Shown piece by piece: positions 26,501 through 35,249 of a stretch of 64,000 nucleotides of DNA. Numbering within the stretch: the first letter of the stretch is position 1; every line of letters starts with the position of its first letter. This DNA is from Streptomyces sp. B1I3. Lineage in GTDB: Bacteria > Actinomycetota > Actinomycetes > Streptomycetales > Streptomycetaceae. The stretch is from assembly GCF_030816615.1 (NCBI RefSeq), contig NZ_JAUSYD010000001.1, positions 682,001-746,000 on the forward strand, in the 5' to 3' direction. Under the pieces are notes generated by a model. It searched no databases, had not been told where the DNA came from, and worked only from the letters and a program-made list of their open reading frames with translations. The position numbers and the translations under genes were made by a program.

Positions 26501-27664
26501 TCACGCCCGCTTCCACCGGCGGGCATTGAGCCGGGCGGCCTGGCGGGTCAGGTGGTCACGCTCGGCAAGGTCGGGTGCTCGCCGAGCCGCCTCGGCGTAC
26601 AGGCGTGCCGCCGTCACCAGGTCACCGTCGCGCTCGCGGAGGTACGCCGCCACAGCGGTGTGGCGGGGCAGTGAGTCGTCCAGTGCCGCGAGCGCCGCGA
26701 GGCCGGCGCGTGCTCCGTCGGCCTCGCCGACGGCCACCGCGCGGTTGAGCCGGACGACCGGGCTGTCGGTCAGGCTCGCGAGCTCGTCGTACCACTCGAC
26801 GATCTGCACCCAGTCGGTCTCCTCGGCGGTGGGCGCGTCGGCGTGGAGTGCCGCGATGGCGGCCTGGGCCTGGAACTCGCCCAGCCGGTCGCGGGCGAGG
26901 GCTGCCTGCAGAATGGTGACGCCCTCGGCGATCGACTCGGTGTCCCACCGGCCACGGTCCTGCTCGGCCAGCGGCACCAGACTGCCGTCGGCCGCCGTCC
27001 GGGCGGCGCGCCGGGCGTGGTGGAGCAGCATGAGTGCGAGCAGCCCCGCCGCCTCGGGATGGTCGACCTGGGCCGCGAGCTGCCGGGTGAGCCGGATGGC
27101 CTCGACGGCGAGATCGACGTCACCGGAGTAGCCCTCGTTGAAGACCAGGTAGAGGACCCGCAGCACGGTGGCGACGTCACCGGGCTGGTCGAACCGCACC
27201 CCGGAGACAGTGCGCTTGGCCCGGCTGATGCGCTGCGCCATGGTCGCCTCGGGCACCAGGTAGGCCCGGGCGATCTGGCGGGTGGTCAGCCCGCCGACGG
27301 CACGCAGCGTGAGCGCGACCGCGGACGACGGCGTCAGCGACGGGTGGGCGCACAGGAAGTAGAGCTGCAGCGTGTCGTCCACCGCGGGCGCGGGCCCCGG
27401 GCCCGGCTCCTCGTCGACGAGGTCCTCCCGCCGACGGCGGGAGGCGTCCGCGCGGGACGCGTCGAGGAACCGCCGCCAGGCCACGGTGATCAGCCAGCCC
27501 TTCGGGTCCCGCGGCGGATCGGCAGGCCAGACGCGGACCGCCTCGACCAGCGCGTCCTGCACCGCGTCCTCGGCCGCCGCGAAGTCGGCTCCGCGGCGGA
27601 CGAGGATGGCGAGGACGCTCGGCGTGAGTCTCCTCAGCAGAACCTCGTTCACCTCGGACTTCAC
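26501..27664 (-). CDS. ECF sigma factor, ECF42 type with TPR-like C-terminal extension
   Basis: 387 residues. Sigma region 2 (FAAAEDAVQDALVEAVRVWP, ~27-46), region 4 (LTLRAVGGLTTRQIARAYL, VPEATMAQRISRAKRTV), then a ~200-residue C-terminal helical extension (EAIRLTRQLAAQVDHPEAAGLLALMLL ... VRLNRAVAVGEADGARAGL) that is the hallmark of ECF42. No anti-sigma factor. GTG start overlaps the stop of the YCII-domain gene (GTGA), the usual ECF42 partner. The extension controls sigma activity in this group. Confidence 0.93.
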   Translation of the reverse strand: MKSEVNEVLLRRLTPSVLAILVRRGADFAAAEDAVQDALVEAVRVWPADPPRDPKGWLITVAWRRFLDASRADASRRRREDLVDEEPGPGPAPAVDDTLQLYFLCAHPSLTPSSAVALTLRAVGGLTTRQIARAYLVPEATMAQRISRAKRTVSGVRFDQPGDVATVLRVLYLVFNEGYSGDVDLAVEAIRLTRQLAAQVDHPEAAGLLALMLLHHARRAARTAADGSLVPLAEQDRGRWDTESIAEGVTILQAALARDRLGEFQAQAAIAALHADAPTAEETDWVQIVEWYDELASLTDSPVVRLNRAVAVGEADGARAGLAALAALDDSLPRHTAVAAYLRERDGDLVTAARLYAEAARRAPDLAERDHLTRQAARLNARRWKRA

Positions 27665-28068
27665 TCCGTGACGGTGGGCGGCGCGGACAGGAACGGGCGC
27701 ACCTCGAGCCACTCGTGGATCGGCTTCCCGCCTGCTCCGGGGGCGGCCGAGAGCTCTCCGGCCAGCTCGACGGCGCGCTCGTAGTCGTCGACGTCGATCA
27801 CCATCCAGCCGGCGATGAGGTCCTTGGTCTCGGCGAACGGGCCGTCGGTGACCGGCGGGCGCCCCTCACCGTCGTACCTCACCCACGCCCCCTCGGGGGC
27901 GAGCGCCTGAGCGTCGACGAACTCGCCGGTGCCCTCGAGCCGGGCCGCGAAGTCGTGCATGTACTGCATGTGCGCCGAGATCTCCTGCGGCGTCCACCGG
28001 TCCATCCGCACGTCGTTCACCGCAGCCGGGGCCCCACGGTAGTGCTTGAGCAGCAAGTACTTGGCCAT
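27661..28068 (-). CDS. YCII/DGPF-domain protein, ECF42 partner
   Basis: 135 residues, single YCII-related domain. The eponymous D-G-P-F motif is in PVTDGPFAETKDLIAGW (~72-88), with MAKYLLLKHYRGAP at the start and HEWLEVRPF at the end. DGPF genes are the standard genomic partners and targets of ECF42 sigma factors. ATG 28068 follows GAGGAGAACCAC. An inverted repeat CGCGACC-N6-GGTCGCG (28090-28109) lies 22 bases upstream of the start. Biochemical role unknown. Confidence 0.92.
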   Translation of the reverse strand: MAKYLLLKHYRGAPAAVNDVRMDRWTPQEISAHMQYMHDFAARLEGTGEFVDAQALAPEGAWVRYDGEGRPPVTDGPFAETKDLIAGWMVIDVDDYERAVELAGELSAAPGAGGKPIHEWLEVRPFLSAPPTVTE

Positions 28069-28550
28069 CGTGGTTCTCCTCGGTGGTGGCGCGACCCCTT
28101 GTGGTCGCGTTCACAGCAGGGACGGAGCCGGCAACGGGTTCTCGACATCTCCGCCAGAACTTCTTTCACTCCCTCGGCCCGCCCTGGGTGGGCGTCCCGC
28201 AGCGTCCCGGTCCACGGCGTGACGCGAGGCCGAAAGGAGCGAGACCTTCCCCGGATCAGCAGCGGCCGAGCGTCTGATTCAGGCATCGTCCTCGCCTGCG
28301 TCACTGTACGTGCGGTGCTTGTGGAGCGAGGTGCACTCGGGCCGACCGGTGGGTTGTTCGGCGCACCTCTCGACGCCGCCCGCGCTTCACAGGTTCCTCA
28401 GCTCGGGGGCGCGTTGCTCGCGCAAGGCGCCGGTGCGAGCGTCGTCGGAGCCGCGCCCGCCGAACGAGCGGCCGTGTGCCATCGCTATCGTGTGCGATGC
28501 GACGTACATGGCCGTCAGAGCTCGCGTCGAACAGTGAAGTGGTGGGTGCC
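28069..28550. other. Divergent intergenic region
   Basis: 482 bases between the YCII gene and an acetyltransferase gene. Besides the CGCGACC/GGTCGCG repeat at 28090-28109, I see no gene, terminator or clear promoter. Confidence 0.4.
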
Positions 28551-29117
28551 ATGAGCGATATGTGGAACGGCGAGAAGGTACGCCTGCGAGGTGTCGAGCC
28601 CGATGACTGGGTAGGGTTTCGCGACCTCGCCCAGAACACCCTCGACGTGCGCAACGCCGGCGTCGTCGACCCTCCGCGCTCTGCCGAGAGTTTCCGTTCC
28701 TGGACCGCTGAACGGGCCGGGCGTCCGCCAGGGGGTGACGCGTTCCGCCTGGTGGTCGAGACGCTGGCTGATCACGCGTTCGCAGGTGCTGTGACGGTCG
28801 GAGAGACCGACAGGCGTGCGGGGCGGTTCAGGACCGGTATCGAGATCGTCCGCGATCACCGCCACAAAGGTTATGCAGCCGAGGCAACCGAACTCGTCCT
28901 CACCTACATGTTCGCCGAACAGCGCTACAACAAGTGCGAGGTCGAGGTCTACGCCTTCAACGACGCCTCCCTGTCCCTCTACCGCCGGCTCGGCTTCGTC
29001 GAGGAGGGACGGCTTCGCCAGCATGAGTTCTTCGCCGGCAACTACCACGACGTCGTGCTGCTGGGCATGACGGCCGCCGAACACTGGGCCACGCACCAGC
29101 AGCCTTCGGTGCGGTGA
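28551..29117 (+). CDS. GNAT acetyltransferase, RimL/SpeG type
   Basis: 188 residues. Begins GEKVRLRGVEPDDWVGFRDL; the acetyl-CoA site is in IVRDHRHKGYAAEATELVL (R/H-x-x-G-Y/x-A pattern, ~108-126), followed by VEVYAFNDASLSLYRRLGF and EEGRLRQHEFFAGNYHDVVLLGM, the typical end of RimJ/RimL enzymes. ATG 28551 is chosen from the family pattern; only a weak GGTGGG precedes it. Monocistronic. Substrate unknown. Confidence 0.9.
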   Translation: MSDMWNGEKVRLRGVEPDDWVGFRDLAQNTLDVRNAGVVDPPRSAESFRSWTAERAGRPPGGDAFRLVVETLADHAFAGAVTVGETDRRAGRFRTGIEIVRDHRHKGYAAEATELVLTYMFAEQRYNKCEVEVYAFNDASLSLYRRLGFVEEGRLRQHEFFAGNYHDVVLLGMTAAEHWATHQQPSVR

Positions 29118-29296
29118 CCCCTCGTCACTCCGCGGGCGCTCCGTGCACACGCTTCCCAGGCGCGCCCTGTCACTCGGGGCGGAGGCCGGCACGCGGCAGC
29201 TAGCGGTGGCCACCTTCGCGTAGGACGCCAACTCGTATCGGTGCGTGGCCAGGTGCAGCTCCAGGCACCCGGCCCCCGTGCCTTCTCTGTGCTCCC

Positions 29297-30406
29297 TCAG
29301 CCGGAGTGGAGGACCCTAAACCGATCAGGTGCCGCTGGATCTCGGTCGACGACCTGGATCGGCGCCCACACCCACTGCCACACGCTGATGCCTGGCGTGC
29401 GGGAGAACCGGATCTGCCCACGGGTACCCTCGACGGCGACGCGCGGCCATTCGGCGGTGCGCGCCTGGTCCGCGCCGTGGGAACGCAGCACATCGGCGAG
29501 GACGGCGACCGTGTCGTAGCCCTCGAAGGCCACGAAGGAGGGCGCTTCGGCCAGCCGCTCGCGGAGGGCCTTCCCGACGCGCGCGCCGAGTGGGGTGAGG
29601 CGCTCGGGCAGGTAGCGCAAGAACGGGATCGCGGCACCGTCGGCACCCAGCAGCGTGGCCCATTCGGCGAACTCGGGTTGCCCGGCCGGAGCACCGATCA
29701 TGAGGTCGGCGAGGCGCTGGTCGCTGCGGACGGACGTGACGATCGACACCGCCGGCTCCGGGTGGCCGACGAGCAGGAGGAGGGCTGTCGCGCGATTGTC
29801 GGCGAGTGCGTCGCACACGCCCGTGGGGGCGAGCGCACTCATGTCGAGTTCGACGACGGTGCCACCGCGTGGAGCGAGGTGGTCCCGCAGTATGCGTACC
29901 CCTGACGCCCAGTAGACACTCGGCTCGACTGCCACGGCGATGCGCGTGTGACCCGCGCCGAGGAGGAAGTCCGCGTAGATCCGCCAGCCTCGGGACTGCG
30001 CCGGGGCGAGGCGCGCGACCCATTCCGTCGGCTGTTCGGTGAGCGCGTCGAGAACCGCGGACGAGCAGAGGAACGGCAGGCCGAGGGCGTCGGCCCTGGC
30101 GGCGACGGCGCGGGCCACGACGCTGTGATACTCCCCCGCCAAGGCAGCCACGCCCAGGCGTGCCAATTCGTCCACGGCCGCAGCGGCCCTTCGTGCGTCA
30201 GCCGCGGTGTCCCGGACCACCAGCTCGAGTGGTCTTCCGGCGATCCCGCCGGCGTGGTTGACCTCGCGAACGCCCAGCTCGAGGCCGGCGAGCAGGTGTC
30301 GGCCTGCCTCGACCCAGCCGGGCCGGGTCAGCGGAACGAGGGCGCCGATCCGGACGGGCGGCCCGCCGGGCCGGTCCACCCCTGGTTGCGACGGTGACGT
30401 ATTCAC
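29297..30406 (-). CDS. Leu/Ile/Val-binding-like (type I periplasmic-binding fold) protein without signal peptide
   Basis: 369 residues. The fold is that of branched-chain amino-acid binding proteins: VRIGALVPLTRPGWVEAG, LLAGLELGVREVNHAGGI, ELVVRDTAADARRA, AGEYHSVVARAV, a hinge, then AFEGYDTVAVLADVLRS. No signal peptide or lipobox precedes it (N-terminus VNTSPSQPGVDRPGG), and the open frame upstream to 30754 also lacks one. So it is predicted cytoplasmic, more like a ligand sensor (AmiC-like) than a transporter subunit. No permease or ATPase genes adjoin. GTG start with only a weak GGGCGGGAAA. Confidence 0.82.
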   Translation of the reverse strand: MNTSPSQPGVDRPGGPPVRIGALVPLTRPGWVEAGRHLLAGLELGVREVNHAGGIAGRPLELVVRDTAADARRAAAAVDELARLGVAALAGEYHSVVARAVAARADALGLPFLCSSAVLDALTEQPTEWVARLAPAQSRGWRIYADFLLGAGHTRIAVAVEPSVYWASGVRILRDHLAPRGGTVVELDMSALAPTGVCDALADNRATALLLLVGHPEPAVSIVTSVRSDQRLADLMIGAPAGQPEFAEWATLLGADGAAIPFLRYLPERLTPLGARVGKALRERLAEAPSFVAFEGYDTVAVLADVLRSHGADQARTAEWPRVAVEGTRGQIRFSRTPGISVWQWVWAPIQVVDRDPAAPDRFRVLHSG

Positions 30407-30667
30407 GCGTCGGCGTTTCCCGCCCGACGCTTCGGCTCCCGTGCGTCCGGATGGCGGAGTGCTGATGCCGGGTCGTACGCGTTCGTCTTGTCCCGCCGCG
30501 GCGGGCGCACCTGAGTGACCATGCCTGATATTGCATCCACCTCCGCGGCACCAAGGCAACCGATTATCCGTTCGCCGAGTTGCCGGACCGCAGGCCGCCG
30601 CACGGTCACTGCCGCAGCGTGTTCGCAACTGACGGCCGCGGTCCGCTTCGTGGAGCACGATGACCCC

Positions 30668-31237
30668 ATGGCCCACATCGCGTTGTTCCACTCCGTTCTC
30701 GGCCTGCGCTCCGCCGAACTCCTTGCCGCCGAGCGGCTGCGTCGCGCCGGGCACGAGGTCGTCACGCCGGACCTCTTCGGCGGCGAGACCGCCTCCACAC
30801 TCGACGAGGGATTCCGGCTGGCCGACCGGATCGGCTGGGCGGCGGTGATCGAGCGTGCGCGCCGGTCCCTCAGGGGTATGCCGGACGAGACCGTGCTCGC
30901 GGGTGTGTCCATGGGAACGAGCGTCGTCGCCGACCTCTGGCCCGAGCGTCCCGCTACCGGGGGTGTCCTCCTCCTGCTCGCTGCTGTCGACCTACCCGTG
31001 ACGCCCGTAACCGTGCGCCCGGGTCTCAGGGCGCAACTGCACGCCGCGGAACCGGACGACTTCGCACCACACGAACGCGTTGGCGCCCTCTCCCGGGCGG
31101 CTCGGAATGCGGGTGTCGACCTGGAGGTCTTCCGCTACCCGGGCGTCGGCCACTTCTACATCGCCCGTGACCTGCCCGACCACGACCCGGTCGCAGCCGA
31201 ACTGACCTGGCGCCGTGTGCTGGAGTTCCTCGGCTGA
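30668..31237 (+). CDS. Dienelactone hydrolase family protein (Ser nucleophile)
   Basis: 189 residues. A-H-I-A-L-F-H-S-V-L-G-L-R begins the hydrolase fold; A-G-V-S-M-G-T-S (~76-83) is the nucleophile elbow, with Ser in place of the Cys of true dienelactone hydrolases; catalytic His in PGVGHFYIA near the end. GGAGCACG is upstream of ATG. It stands 85 bases before an epoxide hydrolase gene on the same strand, perhaps one unit. Substrate unknown. Confidence 0.87.
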   Translation: MAHIALFHSVLGLRSAELLAAERLRRAGHEVVTPDLFGGETASTLDEGFRLADRIGWAAVIERARRSLRGMPDETVLAGVSMGTSVVADLWPERPATGGVLLLLAAVDLPVTPVTVRPGLRAQLHAAEPDDFAPHERVGALSRAARNAGVDLEVFRYPGVGHFYIARDLPDHDPVAAELTWRRVLEFLG

Positions 31238-31322
31238 GGAAGGCCGGCAGGAGGCGCCTGGTGCATCCGGCCCCTTGCCGGCGGGAGCGCCGGCTGCCGC
31301 GTCAGCGTCTAGCATGCGTGCC

Positions 31323-32498
31323 ATGCCGGACGCACTGCCTCACTTCGAGCCGTTCACCCTCCGGACCGCACCCGCAGCGATCGAGGACCTCCGCACTCGA
31401 CTGAGCCTGACACGCTGGCCGGATGCGCCCGAGGACGCCGGATGGTCGCTCGGTACCGACATCGCCTACCTTCGTGAGCTCGTCGCCTACTGGGCGGACG
31501 GGTTCGACTGGCCGGCGCAGGAGGCGGCACTCGCTCGGCTGCCCCGCTTCCGCGTCCGGCTCGGTGGCCTCGGGGTCCACTTCGTGCACGCCCGGGCTGT
31601 CGCGCCGGCCGCCCCCGCACTGCCCCTCGTACTGTGCCACGGCTGGCCGGACTCGTTCTGGCGCTACTCGAAGGTCATTCCTCTCCTGACCGATCCCGGC
31701 GGGCACGGCGCCGACCCGGCGGACGCGTTCGACGTGGTCGTACCCGACATGCCGGGCTACGGGTACTCCGACCGTCCTACCGGCCCGCCGCTCGACTCCA
31801 TCGCCGTCGCCGGTCTGTGGGCCGAGCTCATGGGTGCCCTCGGCTACACGCGCTTCGGCGCGGCGGGCGGGGACGTGGGCAGCCACGTGAGCCGCTACCT
31901 CGCACTCGACCACCCCGGCCGCGTCGTGGCTGTCCACCGCATGGACGGTGGCCTGCCCGTTCCTACCGGCGATCTTGCCGATCTCTCGCCCGACGAGCGC
32001 ACCTGGTTCGAGGATGTGACGGCCTGGGGCGCGAGCGAGGGGGCCTACGGCGCCCTGCACCGCACGAAGCCCCAGACCGCTGCCGTGGGGCTGACCGACT
32101 CGCCGGCCGGTCTCGCCGGGTGGATCGTCGAGAAGCTCCGGGCATGGAGCGACTGCGGCGGCGACGTCGAACGGAGTTTCACGAAGGACGAGATCCTGAC
32201 GAACGTCACGCTCTACTGGCTCACGGAGACGATCGGCTCGTCGATGCGGATGTACCACGCGAACGCCGCGATCCCGCGCGAGCAGCTCGCCCGCCGGGTC
32301 GAGGTGCCGTCCGGATTCTCGCTCTTCCGCGGTGACATCCTCCGCCCGCCGCAGGCGTGGCTGGAGCGCACGGCGAACGTCGTCCACCTGACGGAACCCG
32401 CTCGCGGTGGGCATTTCGCGCCGTTCGAGGAGCCCGAGCTCTACGCGGAGGAACTGCGTGCGTTCTTCCGCCCCTACCGTGCGGCGGCCAAGGGCTGA
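31323..32498 (+). CDS. Epoxide hydrolase, microsomal type
   Basis: 391 residues. N-terminal EHN domain (PFTLRTAPAAIEDLRTRLSL, RWPDAPEDAGWSLG) followed by an alpha/beta-hydrolase core: oxyanion motif H-G-W-P (106-109), nucleophile Asp184 in A-G-G-D-V-G-S-H, lid tyrosines, and C-terminal G-G-H-F-A-P-F-E-E-P-E-L with the catalytic His. Opens epoxides to diols. ATG 31323; an in-frame ATG three codons upstream is possible. Probably co-transcribed with the upstream hydrolase gene. Confidence 0.93.
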   Translation: MPDALPHFEPFTLRTAPAAIEDLRTRLSLTRWPDAPEDAGWSLGTDIAYLRELVAYWADGFDWPAQEAALARLPRFRVRLGGLGVHFVHARAVAPAAPALPLVLCHGWPDSFWRYSKVIPLLTDPGGHGADPADAFDVVVPDMPGYGYSDRPTGPPLDSIAVAGLWAELMGALGYTRFGAAGGDVGSHVSRYLALDHPGRVVAVHRMDGGLPVPTGDLADLSPDERTWFEDVTAWGASEGAYGALHRTKPQTAAVGLTDSPAGLAGWIVEKLRAWSDCGGDVERSFTKDEILTNVTLYWLTETIGSSMRMYHANAAIPREQLARRVEVPSGFSLFRGDILRPPQAWLERTANVVHLTEPARGGHFAPFEEPELYAEELRAFFRPYRAAAKG

Positions 32499-32502
32499 GG
32501 GA

Positions 32503-32682
32503 GAGGATTACCAACAGCTGGCCGAATTCGGCCGGGAGTTCCGCCCCGTCCCCGCAGGGGTCGACGACGTCCACGCGAACCTGAGCGTCCGCAACCTCGG
32601 CTTCGAGGAGTACGCGGCCTGTGGTCACGGTGATCCCGAGGGGGTCCCACCGGTCAGTGTGTGCCGGCAGGCGACGGCGTAG
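32503..32682 (+). pseudogene. Gene remnant of unknown family
   Basis: Sixty codons ending at TAG 32682 read EDYQQLAEFGREFRPVPAGV, DDVHANLSVRNLGFEEYAAC with almost exclusively G/C third positions, so this was probably coding. There is no start codon or ribosome site of its own, and the frame runs back only into the shadow of the epoxide hydrolase gene. I do not recognise the family; it looks like the C-terminus of a lost gene. Confidence 0.4.
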
Positions 32683-32783
32683 CGCGTCAGGCGCAGGAAA
32701 TCGGGTGGCGCTCGTCGAGGCGGGGCGTTAACTTCCGCCGAGGCACGGTGAAGTCGGGGACGCGACCGCGAGGAGTACGAGGC

Positions 32784-33503
32784 ATGAAGACCGAGGACGC
32801 GTCGACCGGCCGTCTACGCTTGCTGCTGGACCAGTTCGACCAGGCCCGGGAGATGGCCCAGGTGCGGCTGACGGGGCTCTCTGACGAGGAGTACCTGTGG
32901 GAGCCGGTGGCCGGTTGCTGGTCGGTCCGGCGCCGGGGCGAGGCGGCGACGCCCAGGGCGTTCGGGCCCGGCGAGTGGGTACTCGACAAGGGAGCCCCGG
33001 ACATCCCGGCGAACGAGTACGCCGAGGTCGCACGGCAGGCCGCCGACGGTATGACCGTCGCCAAGATCGCCGACGACTGGAGCGTGGGCGTCGAGCGGGT
33101 GGAGCAGATCCTCGCCCACACCGGTCCGCCCGACCCCGATGAGACGCCGGTCACGACCATCGCATGGCGGCTGGCGCACCTGCACTCCTGTTTCGCGGGC
33201 CAGTGGGAATGGACCTTCGGTGAACGGCGGCAGGACCCGCACCTGCTCGTCGACTTCACCCCGTCCGCCTCCCAGGCACTCGACCGCTTCTGGGTGCTGA
33301 TCGACCGCTGGCGCGCCGACGTCGGCGACGTCACCGACGAGCATCTCGACACGGTCGGCTTCTCGCAGTACCCGTACGGCTCCGACCCCGATGATCCGTT
33401 CGTCGATGTGCTGGCGGGGGCCAACCTCGAATTCATTCACCACATGGCCGAGATAGCGCTGCTCCGGGACCTGCGGCGGTCCCGCTTCGCCGCTCCGGGC
33501 TGA
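32784..33503 (+). CDS. DinB superfamily protein
   Basis: 239 residues, four-helix DinB/DfsB-type bundle: FDQAREMAQVRLTGLSDEEYL then EPVAGCWSVRRRGEA near the start, IAWRLAHLHSCFAGQWEWTF in the middle with a metal-ligand-like His, and LEFIHHMAEIALLRDLRRSR at the end with the second His pair. A DUF-like insertion (~60-110, VARQAADGMTVAKIADDWSVG) resembles a helix-turn-helix. Members are often mycothiol-dependent transferases. AGGAG precedes ATG 32784. Confidence 0.87.
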   Translation: MKTEDASTGRLRLLLDQFDQAREMAQVRLTGLSDEEYLWEPVAGCWSVRRRGEAATPRAFGPGEWVLDKGAPDIPANEYAEVARQAADGMTVAKIADDWSVGVERVEQILAHTGPPDPDETPVTTIAWRLAHLHSCFAGQWEWTFGERRQDPHLLVDFTPSASQALDRFWVLIDRWRADVGDVTDEHLDTVGFSQYPYGSDPDDPFVDVLAGANLEFIHHMAEIALLRDLRRSRFAAPG

Positions 33504-33569
33504 CGGCGCGGGCGCCCTGTTGAGGGCCGCGCCGGGACTCCGTCCAGGGAACCGTGTGCCCCATTGCGA

Positions 33570-33599
33570 TCGACGTGAGCGAGGACCCTCTCACGTCGA
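33570..33599. terminator. Hairpin downstream of DinB gene
   Basis: TCGACGTGAG (33570-33579) and CTCACGTCGA (33590-33599), perfect 10-bp stem, 10-base loop, 67 bases after the DinB stop. Could instead belong to the structure of the adjoining tRNA-like fragment. Confidence 0.5.
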
Positions 33600-33630
33600 C
33601 TGACGGAGGCCGGGGCGGGCCTGCCTCGCC

Positions 33631-33663
33631 CCGTCCGCGGGTTCGAATCCCGTCGGCACCGCA
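33631..33663 (+). other. tRNA 3'-end fragment (possible attachment-site scar)
   Basis: A full T-arm is present: stem GCGGG (33637-33641), loop TTCGAAT (33642-33648), stem CCCGT (33649-33653), then a 7-base acceptor strand CGGCACC (33654-33660), discriminator G and CA. No matching 5' acceptor (GGTGCCG), D-arm or anticodon arm occurs in the ~100 bases upstream, so this is only the 3' part of a tRNA gene. Just before it CGGGGCG and CGCCCCG (33611-33617, 33626-33632 region) form a hairpin. Integrative elements commonly leave such 3' ends. The 371-base gap 33504-33874 otherwise holds only hairpins. Confidence 0.55.
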
Positions 33664-33817
33664 GCCGACCGGTACGCCGTGCGGCGCTCGCCGACCTGAC
33701 CGACGGCACGAAAGGTGCCAGAGGCCCACCCTCAGCACCGCCCTCCCGCGTCGGCCGTTGCGCGCCGACAGGTCTCGGTGCGTACCGGGACACCTGCCCT
33801 GCCCTTCACCGTCGTCC

Positions 33818-33849
33818 GGGAGCAGGGCGGTCATGACCGCCCTGCTCCC
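33818..33849. terminator. 32-bp perfect palindrome, terminator of alginate lyase gene
   Basis: GGGAGCAGGGCGGTCA (33818-33833) followed immediately by its exact reverse complement (33834-33849). It lies 26 bases beyond the alginate lyase stop on the minus strand. A hairpin with a 4-base loop would have 14 bp. Confidence 0.75.
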
Positions 33850-33874
33850 TTACGCTCGCGCACCGTGTGCCGCC

Positions 33875-35113
33875 TCAGGACACGTTGTCGCCCTGGGTCA
33901 GCGTCTCCCAGGCTACGAACAGGTTGTTCGTCCCCATCGGGCGCCGGGCCAGGGTGTACGCCTCGGTGTTGCTCATGGCGTTGCCGAGTCGGTTGTGCAT
34001 CGCGTTGTAGCCGACCTCCGTGACCGGCCCCAGACCGCGATTGACACTGCCGCCGCACAGCCAGGACGGCGGGGTGTTCAGCTCGTACGTGGCGTGGAAG
34101 CCCAACGCGTGCCGGATCCGCTCCCCGAACTCCGGGTAGAGGTCCTGGCCCTGGATCCGGGAGGTCTCGGCGACCTGAGTCATGGCCGCGATGCCGTAGC
34201 CGGTGTGGACGAAGTCGCGGCACGTCTCCTGGGCGAGCCCGTTCACGAAGGTGGTCTGGTTGTGCCAGTAGCCGATGATCTCGTCACGGGTGTCACGCCC
34301 GTCACCCGGCTTGGTGCGCGGCAGGGGGCCGTCCGAGGTGAGGTAGACGAAGGCGGGGACCCGGTCGCGGTAGAGGGAGACGGCCCGGTCGTAGATCCCC
34401 TTGTCGTCCAGGAAGACCCCGATGCCGATGACGGCCTGGGTCATGCTCAGCTCCCAGTTGCCGTTGGAGTCGGAGCCGTTCTGGATCTCCGGATAGTAGA
34501 CGTTGCGGAGCATGGTGCCGAAACGGCCGGAGTTGGGCCAGTTGCCGTGGACGTGCTTGATGATCTCAGCGGCCTTGGGCCAGGAGGATGCGGCCCAGGC
34601 GGTCTGCAGCGGGGCGTTGCTGTTGGTGTGGTCCCGGACGGTCGCCGACCATGCGTCCATGATCTGGATCGCCTTGTCGGCGTGAGCGGCGTTGCGGGTG
34701 ACGTACCAGGCAAGGGCGTGGGTGTACGCGGCGATCGCGTCCTCGCGCTCGTCCGTGCAGCCGTAATCGGGGTTCGAGTACGACCCGCACTCGACGACGG
34801 CACGCGGGTGGGGGGTGTACGAGAGGGAGGCGTACCGCGAGCCCATCATCTGGCTGTAGGCCGCAGCCTGCGGAGCGGTGCCGGCGTTGACCCGGGAGCG
34901 CATGGTGTCCAGCTGGGTACGGCTGACGCCCACCCCGGGGTGGGTGAACACGGCGGGGGCGGCCTGCGACGGCGGGACGGCGGCGACGTTCGCGCGGACG
35001 GCCGCGTTCGCGGTGCCGGCGGACGGCGCGGCCGAGACCGGCACGGCGAGGACGCCCGCCAGCAGCGCGCCAACGGCTGCGACGAGTACGGATGTGAGGG
35101 ATCTGCTGTGCAT
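33875..35113 (-). CDS. Secreted alginate lyase family protein
   Basis: 412 residues. Signal peptide ~1-28 (MHSRSLTSVLVAAVGALLAG, cleavage near VSA-A). The rest is the alpha/alpha-toroid of alginate-lyase (PL5-like) proteins: FTHPGVGVSRTQLDTMRSRV, YTHALAWYVTRNAAHADKAI, NSNAPLQTAWAASSWPKAAE (the N-x-x-L-Q-x-x-W-x-A signature), and DEIIGYWHNQTTFVNGL. Two cysteines near 109 and 118 may pair. GGAGAGG precedes ATG. Exported polysaccharide lyase; the real substrate is uncertain. Strong terminator downstream. Confidence 0.87.
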   Translation of the reverse strand: MHSRSLTSVLVAAVGALLAGVLAVPVSAAPSAGTANAAVRANVAAVPPSQAAPAVFTHPGVGVSRTQLDTMRSRVNAGTAPQAAAYSQMMGSRYASLSYTPHPRAVVECGSYSNPDYGCTDEREDAIAAYTHALAWYVTRNAAHADKAIQIMDAWSATVRDHTNSNAPLQTAWAASSWPKAAEIIKHVHGNWPNSGRFGTMLRNVYYPEIQNGSDSNGNWELSMTQAVIGIGVFLDDKGIYDRAVSLYRDRVPAFVYLTSDGPLPRTKPGDGRDTRDEIIGYWHNQTTFVNGLAQETCRDFVHTGYGIAAMTQVAETSRIQGQDLYPEFGERIRHALGFHATYELNTPPSWLCGGSVNRGLGPVTEVGYNAMHNRLGNAMSNTEAYTLARRPMGTNNLFVAWETLTQGDNVS

Positions 35114-35249
35114 GGGGGTTACCTCTCCACCGACGCGAGTTCCTGTATGTGAACACTCTCCGCGGACATGAATCGGAGGTCGTTTCAGGAAGTTAACGGC
35201 GCATCATGCACACGTCAAGGTCTAGACCTGGCCGGGTACGGAACCTCGG

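Noticed and set aside
33541..33663. Complete tRNA gene with a long variable arm
   Set aside because: The T-arm and 3' acceptor are good, but no 5' acceptor strand complementary to CGGCACC, D-arm or anticodon arm can be found upstream.
33554..35152. 532-codon plus-strand frame
   Set aside because: Antisense to the alginate lyase gene, which has a signal peptide and family motifs.
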